From Zizania palustris (taxonomy: Eukaryota; Streptophyta; Magnoliopsida; Poales; Poaceae), in assembly GCA_019279435.1 (NCBI GenBank), contig JAAALK010000080.1, positions 92,401,108 to 92,465,107 on the forward strand: a stretch of 64,000 bases of DNA. The letters run 5' to 3'. The notes beneath the pieces were generated by a model, which was given only the letters and a program-made list of their open reading frames with translations, was not told the origin of the DNA and did not search any database. This document shows positions 31,201 through 41,747 of this stretch, piece by piece. Within the stretch, counting starts at the first letter, position 1. Each line of letters begins with the position of its first letter. The position numbers and the translations under genes were made by a program.

Positions 31201-34200
31201 TATTCAATACACACATTCAAACTATTCTAAGTTGTTATCCTTTCGGAGGCTTAGAACAGTTCTCTTCGCAAACACTTCGTTTGTTAGTTTCTATTCTACA
31301 GAAACCTGTTAGCGTAATCTTTTATGCCAACAGTAATGATCATCGAATACTCAGCTATTCAATACACAACTTCAAACTACTTTGAGCTATTATCCTATTC
31401 GAAGGCTTGAAATAGTCCGCTTCACAAACTCCTCATTTGTTAGTTCTTAATCTTCGAAAACCTGTTAGTGTAATCTTTTACGCTAACAGTTGGCGCCGTC
31501 CGTGGGGAACCTAGTCCAAAAAACTTCGTTCTCTACCAAATTTTTAGAGTCATGCCTCCTAAGCGGAGTTCAGGTGGTAGTCCCTTTCGGAGGTCCCCTC
31601 GGACCTCCGGAGCAAGATCATCGAATACGGTTGAGGTCGGAGGACGTTCGGTAGTTCCTCCACCTCAGACCCCCGAAGGGAATTTTCTTCCTCGAGCATA
31701 TGAAGCCCCTTCAGGGACTCCGTCTATGCTTTGACCAGACGGAGCTCCTCCTCCAGCTCCGACCGTGCTCCGAACTGATCTGTTTAGTTCTCAAGACCCG
31801 GAAGCTCCTTCCGGAAGAAATGAAGATAGCCTTGGCGACATGGCGACCTAGATGGCTAGTCTCCAAGCCGAAGTGACAAGGTGGAGGCAGGAAGCAGCAG
31901 ATAGGCTTCGTCCTCAAGTTATCCCCATCATTCCGGAGGTGCATCAAGACGACGACCCTCTTCTTTATCCTGAAGCCCTCGAGAATGCTTCCTTCAATAG
32001 CGAGTCTCCGCTGCACCCCGATTTACAAAAGGTGCACTTCGACCCCAAGTTCAAAACTTCAAAGCTCTGTAAGTACTCCGGGGAATAAGATCCAGGGGAG
32101 TTCTCTCGTTCCTATGCTTTGGCGACTGAAGCCAGCGGAGGGGTCCGAGATACCATGGCCAAGTGCTTCCCCCTTGCACTCGAAGGAGTTGCTTTACGTT
32201 GGTTCTGGTCTTTGAAGCCAGGATCAATTAAAATTTGGGAGCAGCTAAGAAAAAAGTTTATAAGTAACTTTCAAGGTACCTTTGTGCCCCCTATGTCTAT
32301 GGGAAGTTTTTCAGGTGAAGCAGCAACCTGGAGAAACTTTAAGACAGTTCTTTAAGCGCTTCGCTCATACAAAGTCGTAGATAAGAGGACTGTCTGCATC
32401 GTCCGTCGTCGATGCAGCCCAAGAAGGAGTTACTCATGCAGGCCTCCTCGACAAACTCCATCGGAAGCAGATATCCTCTGTAGCGCAGTTGATGGCCTAT
32501 TTCGAAGAATATGCTAGGTCGAAAGAAGGATGGCTCTGAAGAACAGCTTCGACTCCACCAATCATTCAGGAAGTCAAGCTCGAGGTGAAGACCTCAACAC
32601 CTTCGCAGGGGCCCAACTTCGGCATACAGCATGACAGGCGTCAGGGGCAAAAGCATCCTCGCTCCGAAGTCTTGAACATTGCTCCTTCTCCGCATAAATT
32701 CTCCCCTAGAAATGCGCAAGCTTCGAGAAACAAGGTCAGCGGCTGGAGGCCGCTAGGGAAGCCGGCTGGCAAGGGCCAAGCCTTCTTCTGTTGCGTTCAT
32801 GGTGAAAATCGGAGTCATGCTACCAATGCATACAAGTCTATACTAGCTTTAAGAGGCGAGTACCTCGAAAGGACCTCTGGTCGAGGCACTACTGACCGAG
32901 TTCCCTCCGAGGCACGTCCAGAGCCTATGCAGGCTGTCGTACGTGTAGACAACTTCGACCCCACAAGACAACCTCCAGTGGTCAATATTATGCCACCCCC
33001 GAAGTAAGAAGATGGCCAAGACCGGGGCAAAAGAGTAGTCCTCCCCATTTTCGGAGGGGGAACTCTTGGTAGTATGTCAAAGAGGCAGCGGAGAGAGTAT
33101 GTTCGGGAAGTAGGTCATATTGGAACTTCTTCGTCTGCAGCCGCAATGCCTAAGTGGTCCCATGTGCCTATATCTTTTTCTGCAGATGATGCAGCAGGCA
33201 TAAAATTCCCACATGCAGATCCCCTTGTCATCACTGCCGATATAGAAGGAACTAAAGTTCGGAGAGTGCTGGTTGATGGCGGGAGTTCAGCAGATATTAT
33301 CTTCGTTCAAGCTTTCGATCAGCTCTGTATCTCTAGGAAATATCTCCTCCCCGCAGCTCGTCCCCTGCAAGGCTTCGCAGGACCTCCTCTTGATGCCCTC
33401 GGCCAAATAGGTCTTGAGGTCGCTTTCGGAGAGGGGTTCCTGGCAAGAACGGAGGAAGTAATCTTCGATGTTGTAGATGCCCCTTATGCTTATAACGTCA
33501 TCTTCGGAAGAGGCATGTTAAATCAGTTCGGAGCTGTGGCACACCATAACTATTTATGTATGAAGATGCTCACGCAAGCGGGAGTACTCACTGTCTTTGG
33601 TGATCAAGCCACTGCGCGAAGAGAAGAATATGGTCATGGCCCCCCTCTCGACCCAAGACAAGTGAATAATGTACAAGGCAATTCGGAGGATATCTCTACT
33701 TCAAGTGAGTCTTCGAAGAAATCCTTCCCAAGGCAAAGCCCCGAAGGAGAAATCGTAACGAAGATTATTGTAAAAGACGGCAAATACTATTCTTTTCAGT
33801 TCGGCAAAGATTTGCCTTCGGAGATCGCTACTTCATTAGAAAAAGTAGTCGAAGAAAATTTGGATGTCTTTGCCTGGTTTGATGAAGACATTCTGGGAGT
33901 TAGCCGAGATATCATTGAGCACAGCTTGCTTGTAAACCCGAGGGTTCGGCCTGTTCGACAGGGGCTTCGAAAGTTATCAGTAGAAAGAGCAAGTCTTGCT
34001 AAAGCAAAAGTAGAGAAATTATTGAAGGCTGGGATTATTAGGGAAGTAGCTCATACGGAGTGGCTAGCTAACCCAGTTTTCGTCAAAAAGAAATCCTCCG
34101 GGAAGTGGCGCATGTGTATTGATTTTACATCTTTGAATAAAGCATGCCCACATGACCCCTACCCCATGCCCCGAATAGATCAATTAGCTGATTCCACTGC

Positions 34201-37200
34201 TGGTTCGGAGTTATTAAGCTTCCTCGACGCGTATTCTGGTTATCATAAAATCTGGTTAAAGCGCGAAAATGAAATCAAAACAAGCTTCGTAACTCTTTCG
34301 GGAGTCTTCTGCTATGTAAGAATGCCTTTTGGCTTGAGAAATGTCGGGGCAACCTTTTCGAGATTAATTGCTAAGGCTCTAGGTCACCAAATAGGCCGCA
34401 ATGTAGAAGCCTATATGGATGATATTGTAATAAAGAGTGCTTTAAAGCACCAGCATAGCCTAAACTTAGCTGAAACATTTGAGAGCCTCCAGGCATGTGG
34501 AGTCCACCTCAACCCCGAAAATTGTATCTTTGGGGCTCAAGCTGGAAAGTTAATAGGGTATCTAGTTTCAAGTAGAGGAATTGAAGCTATCCTTACTCAA
34601 ATAACTGCATTGCAAAAAATGGCTCCGCCGGAGAATTTAAAATAGGTACAGAAGCTTATTGGCTGCCTTGCAGCACTCCGTAGATTCTTAGCAAGGTCCG
34701 TAGAACGAAGCCTACCCATATTCAAAGCATTAAAAGGGTCCGAAGATTTTGCATGGACACCGGAGTGCCAAAAGAGTTTTGATGATATTAAAAACTATCT
34801 CAGCAACCTCGCAACACTCATTGTGCCCGTTGCAGATGAAACACTCCTTCTTTACCTCGCAGCTACCGGTTCCACTGTCAGTGCAGTCCTTGTTAGAGAA
34901 GTTGATTTCAATGGGAAGTTGGTGTAGAATCCAGTATATTTTGTATCTGAAGCTTTATCTAGAGCAAAAACAAGATATTCTGAGCTTGAGAAGTTCACTT
35001 ATGCTTTGATAATGGCTTCGAGTAAATTGCGACATTATTTTTTAGCACATAATGTAATTGTACCAACTTCGTATCCTTTAGGAGATATGCTCCGAAGCAA
35101 AGATTCTACGGGGAGAATTGGAAAATGGGTCGTCGAGCTAGCACCCTTCGGCATCTCCTTTGTAGCAAGGACAGCAATCAAGTCGCAAGTGGTGGCAGAC
35201 TTCGTAGCAGAATGGACTCCGTCTGCAATATGGGCTCCGGAGAAATTAAGCGAAGGAATTTGGACCATATACTCTGATGGAGCTTTTCAAGTCATCCTGA
35301 AACTATCTACGAAGCTAGAAGTTAGCGCTCCCAAAGGCTAAGGCCCTCTCGACGCCATCCGCACCCTCCCTTCGCTTCGGCTGGCAGCTTGCATGGTGAA
35401 GGGCGATGAAGACATCCGCACACCCCTCGCAGCCTTCGGCCCTCATGGCCCACTCGAAGATTGCAAGCCTCGCCACGGCATTTGGGGACAGGTGAGGGAG
35501 CTCGAAGTTTTATGCCTTCAGCACCTCGCTCAGCATGTCCACTACCGGCAGTCCGAGGCCCGCCTCGAAGAAGGCTTCGAAAACAACAACTTTGTCGGGC
35601 TGGGGCCTCAGAATGGTCTCCATCTTCTTGGGCACCCGAAGCTGGATGCCTTCGGAAATCCTCCCTTCGCAAATCCTCCGAATGGACTCCTCCGTTGAGA
35701 CCGAGGCCTTCAACTCTCCAAAGTCTGCTCGAATCTGTCTGACGGCGACCGAAGATCCCTCGGATCCAAGCGCCTCGCAGCAGGCTTCACCGCCGCCGCC
35801 GCCGCTTGGGCCTGGACGGAGCTCGAGCTCGAGCCCAGGACCAAAACCTTCTTCGACGCTGCCTTCTTCGGCATCTCGTAGGGCTTCGGCGCGAAGGACA
35901 CTAAGGGGCTTCGGAGCAAGTTGCGCGCGAAGCCGAAGGTGGAGAGCAAGAACGAAGGTGGCTAGGGGCTGAAGCAGAAAGCAAATGGATGTGTGGGCGG
36001 AACCGTGGTACGTTAAGCCCCTTTTATAGGCGGTAAAAAGTGACAACGCGCCCCGCACCGAGGTCTTTTTTCACCGGTTACCCCGGCCTCCGCAGTCTCT
36101 GACCGATGGGCCCAGGGTGAGAAGCTGAAGCGAACCGTCGCGTCCCCCCCTTCCCCGCGCTGCAACGGTCAGTTTTCTGACCGTTGCAGGATCGCTCGTT
36201 CTCCCCGAGGGCGTCCCGTCAATCTAAACAGGCATTTATTGCCCGCGTGTTTCGAAGCCGGCCTTTAGCCCCATGCTCCGAAGACCTGTCTTCCTCGAAA
36301 CATCATTATCCCAGGTCATTTGCCCCGAGGCGCACGCACCCCTTCGCTCCGAAGGGCTACGTGCGAGGGGCTACTGTTGGGAGAATTAGTTTCCCCTTAA
36401 ACAGGGGCCAAATGACGTCAGCCTCCGAGGACCTCGGGCTCGGAGCCTGTCAACTGGCGAAGCCTGAAATTGAGCTCCAACCTCCTCTGACGAAGTCAAC
36501 TCCAAGGTCAGCCAAGACTTGCTCCTCCGGAGCCAAGCCTCCGGGACCCTTCGGAGCCCTCTGGAGCCAAGCCTCCGGGATCCCTCCGGGACCCCTCCGG
36601 TCCCCTTCGAAGCCCTCTCTGGAGCCTTTCGGAGCCCACTCCGAGAGCCGCTTCGGAGCTCACTTCGGAGCCCTCTTCGGGGTCCGCTTCGGAGTGCCAT
36701 TCGGAGCCCCCTCGGCTACCTCCAACTGAAGACCTCCGCAAGTACTCCGGACCAGAAGAAATATCCAAGCATCGCTACAGTGTAAAGCCGTACCGGGGCC
36801 CCTCGCCCCTCGAATGTCGTATACCTACTCCAAAAGTGATGTTTATCTACTGCGTCTGTAAAGTCAAATGTATAGTAGTCTAGCCCTTTTTCCCTTCTTG
36901 CCCCTATAAAATCTACGGCTTGTAGAGGGCAATTGAGTCTTTTCCTTTGGCCTGCGTTCCTATAAAAGCAAGGTCATGTCCTTGTAGTAGACAGGTGGTT
37001 CAGTAGAGGCAAAACTATGTCAAATCCACTGTAAACTAGACATAGGGCTATTATCTCTCCGGGAAGGCCTGAACGAGTATAAATTCTCTCTCCCTCTGTG
37101 AGAACCCTTCGAGGTTCATTCCATACACCATACACCACTACATAAACACCTGTTGTAGCTAACACAATTGCTACAACAATAAGCATGACACTACAGTTCA

Positions 37201-38511
37201 CTTAACTAAGGTAAATTTCTGCACACATGAATTGCATAGCCATATCTCATGAGAATATAAAAACATGGTAATTTGCATAAGTGATGATCTTCTTAACTTT
37301 AGCCCAAGTAGAAGCATTCTATTTGAGAGTGCTAACAGATAATCTAATATAACCACTAAAAGGCCTAGCACTTGTTCCACTACAAAATACTTGTAATCAA
37401 TAATCGAATGCAGTAACATGTGTCATGACAGAAACAGACTCAAATGCTCAGCCAAAAGGCGTAAACTTGGACTAAATGATTGAGGCCCTGTTTGGTTCCT
37501 TTAGGGGCTAAACTAAACTTTAGTCTCTATTTATTTACTTGACTAAACTTTAGTTACTAGCTATTTGGTTCTAGTGACTAAAAGTTATTAAATGAGTTGA
37601 ATAAAGACTAAACTGCCCCTAATAAATGACTGCAAATGCCTTTTGTCCCATCCCGAGAAGCATTAATGAGGGGTATTCCCTACTCTTTAGTTCCTTTTAG
37701 CAACCTCACGATGACTAAATGGTTAAAGTTTAGGGACTAAAGTTTAGTTCCTTTTAGTCACCATGATTAGCATTTGAGGGACTAAACGGGGCCTGAATCT
37801 CATTTTAACAAAGGAATTTGGTTCGCCCTTTTCATGAAGGTGTTGAATTTGGTCCATGAAATTCATCCTTACAGCATCAATCAATCAATTTTTTTCTGAA
37901 AAAAATTCCATATATAGGTTGCTGCAGCACCTCACTCTGCATTCCTTTTTTTAGATGTTCACTCTACAGTCTACACCCTTGTTCAACAGTTCCACTGCAT
38001 GATAACAATTTCTGGAAAGCTACTAAGTGCAATTGAATAAGCAAATATGTTCCAATCTAATTGAGAAATACAAGTGAACTATAATTAAACTTGAACCACA
38101 TTAGTGCAATGTAGACGCTGAGACACAGTTCAATTCAAGTGTTCGACCCCGAATTTTTTTTTTAAAAAAAAAAATCAAAACCAGAGCACACTCCCTAATT
38201 TGACGAGAACAACATTGTTTAAATTATGGAAATTATGAACAAATTTGTAGGGTTCTCACCACGTAAGGCTCCAGCGTGTCGAATCCAAGAACCAAATCCG
38301 CAAGATTCCCTGCTCGCAGCGATCGATTTGCCAAGAAACGGGTGAGCAGCTAGGGGTCAACCAAACCCAAGAATCTGAAGGAAGGGGGTGAGACTTTGGA
38401 AGCACCGTGGGCGTCAGGGACGATGAGGGAGGTGATGGTGGCGCCCCAGGTGGCGATTTTGGCGGTGATCCTACCATTGGAGAGCTCCAAGATCTCGGCC
38501 TTTGCTGCCAT
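25220..38511 (-). CDS. Aldose 1-epimerase (galactose mutarotase), five exons
   Basis: The gene interconverts alpha and beta anomers of glucose or galactose. Exons on the minus strand: 38511-38406, 38309-38260, 26302-26176, 26038-25934, 25839-25220. All introns are GT-AG and phases fit, giving 1008 nt and 335 aa, the usual length for plant members. It starts MAAKAEILELSNG and ends MLFEFSA. Catalytic residues are in place: His94 (PNSLHGG), His169 (AQHTYWNL) and the general base Glu301 (CLETQGFPNA). No signal peptide is seen, so it is probably cytosolic. Intron 2 is 11,957 bp because element B and a MITE sit in it; introns 1, 3 and 4 are 96, 137 and 94 bp. A Stowaway-like MITE lies 127 bp upstream of the ATG. 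No stop or frameshift is found. Whether the long intron is spliced efficiently cannot be told. Confidence 0.93.
26422..27240 (+). repeat. 5' LTR of element B
   Basis: This LTR contains dense CTCCGGAGCC/TTCGGAGCC repeats at 26570-26770 (ORFs there are repeat translations) and a CTATAAAA-type TATA region near 26965-27025. It ends GCTACAACA next to GTTGGCGCCGTCCGTGGGG. Confidence 0.85.
27550..28260 (+). repeat. Interspersed GAAGCC-(N)-GCTTCG repeats in the leader of element B
   Basis: Units of roughly 28-30 bp with CCGAAGCCTTGCTTCG or CGAAGCCTAGCTTCAC followed by TTTATTTAATG recur at 27550-27860 and again, more degenerate, at 28080-28260. Each unit is a small palindrome. No gag frame is found between 27241 and 28560. 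Confidence 0.7.
28585..30383 (-). pseudogene. 3' part of the antisense gene in element B
   Basis: On the minus strand, after an acceptor-like CTTCAG near 30332, an acidic exon reads DDVRPVVAEPEGTSDSSEGSSSSES, then NSFYECCVAATQGDLVAQLSRAS. A second exon after TTGCCAG (about 29887) is a coiled coil (EALASKTQKLREALRASEEARAKL, then NLSLEDFMVRGFNKAAS). The last exon ends RSGSDGASSSRGGPARKKSK with the stop at 28585-28587. The exon order and character mirror exons 3-5 of the antisense gene in element A, though the sequences have diverged. A stop (near 29800) and the loss of the middle exons make it a pseudogene. Its first exon lies at 35874, beyond element C. Confidence 0.6.
30488..31488 (+). mobile_element. 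5' LTR of element C, interrupted by a solo LTR
   Basis: It starts TGTTGGGGGAAAATAC at 30488 and ends CGCTAACA at 31488, next to a TTGGCGCCGTCCGTGGGGAACC primer site. A related LTR lies inside at 30839-31332. Without it and the 5-bp duplication the LTR is about 502 bp, matching the 495 bp of element A. Confidence 0.85.
30839..31332 (+). mobile_element. Solo LTR of the element A family (TSD GTAAT)
   Basis: This 494-bp LTR begins TGTTGGGGGAAAATATCTC, ends GCCAACA and is flanked on both sides by GTAAT (30834-30838, 31333-31337). It is the product of recombination between the LTRs of a former full element, nested in the LTR of element C. Confidence 0.9.
31552..35293 (+). pseudogene. Degenerate gag-pol of element C, truncated in RNase H
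   Basis: It is a homologue of element A's polyprotein, starting MPPKRSSGG with the same gag, knuckle, protease (RRVLVDGGSSADIIF), RT (YMDDIVIKS near 34411) and the start of RNase H (IYSDGAFQ). In-frame stops occur near 31732, 31849, 32087, 32378, 32538, 33005, 34643 and 34925, and a 2-nt deletion shifts the frame near 32308. The longest open stretch is 33074-34645. Coding stops abruptly at about 35293, after which B's antisense exon begins in reverse. Integrase and the 3' LTR are missing. Confidence 0.9.
35340..35874 (-). pseudogene. First exon of the antisense gene in element B
   Basis: The ATG at 35874 starts MPKKAASKKVLVLGSSSSS with an Ala/Ser-rich stretch. After a frameshift near 35715 it reads VVVFEAFFEAGLGLPVVDMLSEVLKA, stop, then LPHLSPNAVARLAIFEWAMRAEGCEG. 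This is the same Transposase_28-type domain as residues 105-180 in element A. A frameshift and two stops (TAA near 35511 and TAG near 35322) break it, and element C cuts it at about 35293. Confidence 0.75.
36021..36028 (-). promoter_or_regulatory. TATA box for the antisense gene of element B
   Basis: The minus strand reads CCTATAAAAGGGGC about 150 bp upstream of the antisense ATG, as in elements A and D. Confidence 0.6.
36375..37178 (+). repeat. 3' LTR of element B
   Basis: This 804-bp LTR is preceded by GCGAGGGGCTAC (polypurine tract). It differs from the 5' LTR by some thirty substitutions and small indels, so B is clearly older than A. Confidence 0.85.
37484..37793. mobile_element. Tourist-like MITE (PIF/Harbinger type), 310 bp
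   Basis: It starts GGCCCTGTTTGGTTCC and ends ACTAAACGGGGCC, with further inverted matches inside (CTAAACTTTAGTC against GACTAAAGTTTAG). The 3-bp flank TGA is on both sides. It lies in intron 2 of the epimerase gene and encodes nothing; it would have been moved by a PIF/Harbinger transposase. Confidence 0.85.
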
Positions 38512-38637
38512 TGCTGCCACGAGGAAGCAGAGGTGAACCGCCTCGTTCGCTAGATTGGAATCATTGGATGCGCGATGCGCGTGTTTATCTGCGCGCCCCT
38601 TACGCTATCTGCGCACGCACTTCAAGTAAAAAAAGTA

Positions 38638-38891
38638 CTCCCTCCGGTTTCAAAAAAGATGTCGTTTTGGACATGATTTAAGATACCAAGGAATGATTAA
38701 TTTGTGTATACTTTCCTTGTTTGCCCCTATTAAATACAATGCATTAGTAAAGATAGCACGGGAAACGAGAAGAAAGTAGTACTACTTCGGGGGTATAAAC
38801 GTCCAAAATACACAATAAAATATAAAACGACATCTTTTAGGCAACTTTTGATACAAGTCTAAAACGACTTCCTTTAGGAAACTGGAGGGAG
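38638..38891. mobile_element. Stowaway-like MITE (Tc1/mariner type), 254 bp
   Basis: The ends CTCCCTCCGGTTTC and GAAACTGGAGGGAG are inverted, with TA on both sides, the Stowaway signature. Inner inverted pieces include AAAAGATGTCGTTTT against AAAACGACATCTTTT. It lies 127 bp upstream of the epimerase ATG, so in or next to its promoter. Confidence 0.85.
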
Positions 38892-38893
38892 TA

Positions 38894-39692
38894 TATCCTA
38901 GCGTGTTTGGTTCGGCAGACTAGCCCGTTTCTGTGTTGTTTGCTTAAAAGATAAGATTTTTTTTGGTTTATATACATGTCGTATTTGTTTGGTTACGCTG
39001 GTAAGATGTATTATTTTCAAATTTTTATTATTAAAATGTCCTTTGCAACAGAATATTATTATTAATGATAAACATTTATTTAGATTATAACATTTATTCA
39101 AACATGCTTACCCCTAGTAATATCATGCTTATCCCTAATAATATCGTGACGATGATAAGAAATAATATAATATATTATTATCAAAAAAATCATATATAGA
39201 GATTCAATTATACGTTAACATTAGCCATTACTCATATAAAATGCTAAAGAACTATTTCTACTAATTACAAGTGCCATTAAATCATGGATGGTCAGTGTGC
39301 TTATTGAATTCACATATACTTCTCTCAGGGGATCTACTCTTATGTAGCATTGACGCGCCAATGACGGAAGACCGGGTAAAGGAGCAACTCGCTGAAGCTT
39401 TAGAAATGATAGAAGCGTTTGACAACAACCGCCGGTTCAGCACCTGGTCGACAAGCACAAGTCATCTTGCCATCGTCTCATTGTCCTCGATCACAAAGCA
39501 CATTACCGACATCAAAAATGGTCATTTTACTTTGTAAATGGATCTAAAGATGCAATTTTTGCCAAGGTTCACATCTGCATCTGATGTACTAAAAAATGTT
39601 AAGGTAGCATCTAAATTGTATGAAGCAAAGTTCAAAACTGTAAAACTATTGTGAGTTGGCGAGTGGTGGTGGCGACGATAGGCAGTTGCATG
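38894..39692. other. AT-rich intergenic region, no gene seen
   Basis: The start (GTGTTTGGTTCGGC) resembles the end of another small DNA transposon, but no partner end was found. An 88-codon frame at 39271-39537 has no recognisable family and is probably chance. Confidence 0.4.
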
Positions 39693-39947
39693 CACTACAA
39701 GAAAACAGGACATTTTCATCAGCTAAATTAATTTCTGTTGGCTTTTTGCTGTGGCCGACGAAAGTTAAAAGGGATCCACACCCACCCAGAATATATCCCT
39801 TAACTTCCGCCGGCCAGCATTAAAATCGACGAAAGTTAGGGGATATAATTTTTTCCCACCCGCGCGCGTACAGGGAAACCTAACTCCCTGTACACACGCC
39901 CACTGCACGTCGACGCCCGAGTCACCACCTCCCGCTCATGCCGCCCT
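39693..39947 (+). mobile_element. CACTA (En/Spm) transposon terminus, fragment
   Basis: It begins with CACTACAAGAAAAC, the usual end of plant CACTA elements. Subterminal motifs CGACGAAAGTTA occur twice (about 39757 and 39825). The fragment is cut at 39947 by a copia LTR. No transposase is present. Confidence 0.7.
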
Positions 39948-41682
39948 TGAGGAACCATGTTGAAGAGCATGGGTCTTACGGCTCCAGATGTGATGAGTGA
40001 TTGTCAACGAAGTCAAAGAGGAGACGTGAAGACCTGTCGTGTCTGGGGCGCGTGTGACTCAGGTACACGGGCAGCGAGTGACAGCCGGGCAGAGGAGCCG
40101 TGGAGTCGGGCTGGCCCAATCCAAGTACATGGGCTAGGAGCGGCAGAGGATCCACTAGTCTGTTGACCGGGTTTGACTCAGGTACATGGGCGACGAGCGA
40201 TTGTCGGGCTGAGGAAGCTGCGGAATCGGGTCGGCCCAATCCGGGTACCCAGTGTGAAGACGGTGGACGCTTTGTCAGTTTCGGCGCAAAACTGACAACT
40301 GATGGTTATGTTTATTTAGGATTTTAGTATTCAGTATTTAGGCCCACAGTCTTTGTTATTTGAGTCAGTAAAATATTCTAAGGGCATTTTAGTAATTTCC
40401 AATTTTATTTTTAGAGTCATGTAATTTACCCTAGCGGCAAATTAGTCTTTTCCCTTTATTAGTGGGTTGCCTATAAATAGGCCTCAACCCCCTAGGGTTA
40501 GGGTTGACTGTTTTTCGCAATTAATCTACAGTCCACATATTTCTCCACCACCAGTTTTGATCTGCAATTTTTTCGCTGGCGCCGTCGTTCTCCTCCCACC
40601 TGTCATAGCTCCGCGCGTGAAGCCACAACATCACGGTGCGCGGCTCGAGGTAATTTCGAAAATTGCAGCTATGCTGCTAGGCTTCTAGGCGCACGGCAGG
40701 TTCCAGACCTTTTCAGCTGACGAGCGGCGGGAGGCCAGACTGTGCGCGTGATTCCCCGTGCTTGTCGTGGCAGCCGAGGCGCCGGTCTAGCCTACGAAGC
40801 ACGCACTGGTAGTATATGCGTAGGCGTGCAGCGGCTCAACAGGCTAGCACAGAGCCTAGTCCTAGCCTCAGCAAGAGATCGCATGCAGCAGTCCGGTGCG
40901 GCGGCCAAGGCCTTGAAAGCAGCGTTTATTCGTGTGTGTGTGCGCGCTGACGCGGCGGCCGAGACGGGAGCCAAGCTGCGCACGGCAGGGTCACGTGGCG
41001 CGGTCCATGGTGATTTCCAAGGCGCAGTCCACGGCTACTTTTACCTGAGACGAGATTGCAGCAGCAAACACAAGTAAACTGGTTTCAATCTAATCTCCTA
41101 TTTTGAAGTTTGATTAATTAAATTAATAATCATCTATTTTTAATTAGCATGCAAATTTGGTTAGTAATTTCGTGGTTAATTTTTATCTTCTAAAATCTTA
41201 TTAGTGCTCACATATTATTTATTTAAGTATTTTTAATCTGTTACTATAAAAAGAAAAAATTGTTAGAGTAATATTTTTATTTTATTCTAGATTTCTATGC
41301 AATATATCAGTTTTTATTTCGAAATTAATTTCTGGATGATCCATGTTTTATTCACTTGATTAGTACCTTATTCTCAGATTGCAATATAAATATTTATTGA
41401 TATATCTATATGTTTTTCCTGTTCACATCAAGTATTTATTAAATCATTAGAGAATACTTTTTATTTAATGCGGTTATTTTTATTTAGTTTAGTTTATTTT
41501 TAATATGATTTTAACTAGGACACCAGTCATTTTTTAGGCTAGACAACTTTAGTACCTGTGATCTGCTTTGCTACTGTTAGTTGTTTGTCGAGATGCGTTG
41601 GGTGTTGGGATTAGGTCTTTGATTCAGAAGAATTTTTAGGCGCCCATTCAACCCCCCTCTGGTCGCTACTTTCGGTCCTACA
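39948..41682 (+). mobile_element. Copia (SIRE/Maximus-like) 5' LTR of element E
   Basis: This 1735-bp LTR starts TGAGGAACCATG and ends GGTCCTACA, followed after two bases by TGGTATCAGAGCAAGG (primer site, 41685). A TATA box (CCTATAAATAGG) lies at 40471-40482. It carries the CAGTTTCGGCGCAAAACTG inverted repeat near 40277, as do elements H and the solo LTR at 42797. The left flank is GCCCT. Confidence 0.85.
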
Positions 41683-41684
41683 AG

Positions 41685-41702
41685 TGGTATCAGAGCAAGG
41701 TT
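41685..41702 (+). promoter_or_regulatory. tRNA-iMet primer binding site of element E
   Basis: TGGTATCAGAGCAAGGTT is complementary to the 3' end of initiator tRNA-Met, the standard primer of copia elements. Confidence 0.85.
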
Positions 41703-41747
41703 AGGGTTTTTCCATACCTTAACCGGTTCTAAACCTAGGTAGTGATC

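Larger units (their letters stand above)
26422..37178 (+). mobile_element. Gag-pol-less Tat-type LTR retrotransposon (element B) in intron 2
   Basis: The LTRs are at 26422-27240 (819 bp) and 36375-37178 (804 bp), both starting TGTTGGG and ending TACAACA. They are about 95-96% alike by eye. The flanks TTAAG and ATAAG are a target duplication with one change. It shares with element A the primer site after the 5' LTR and the polypurine tract before the 3' LTR. Inside there is no sense gag-pol belonging to B, only a repeat-rich leader and parts of an antisense Transposase_28-type gene. The gag-pol within it belongs to the separate element C. B would have depended on enzymes of an autonomous relative. 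Confidence 0.85.

Noticed and set aside
35393..35972. Plus-strand frames of 93-145 codons
   Set aside because: They are shadows of the antisense exon of element B, whose minus-strand translation carries a recognisable domain.
39271..39537. 88-codon plus-strand frame as a host gene
   Set aside because: Short, no conserved motif, no splice or promoter context, in AT-rich DNA next to MITEs.
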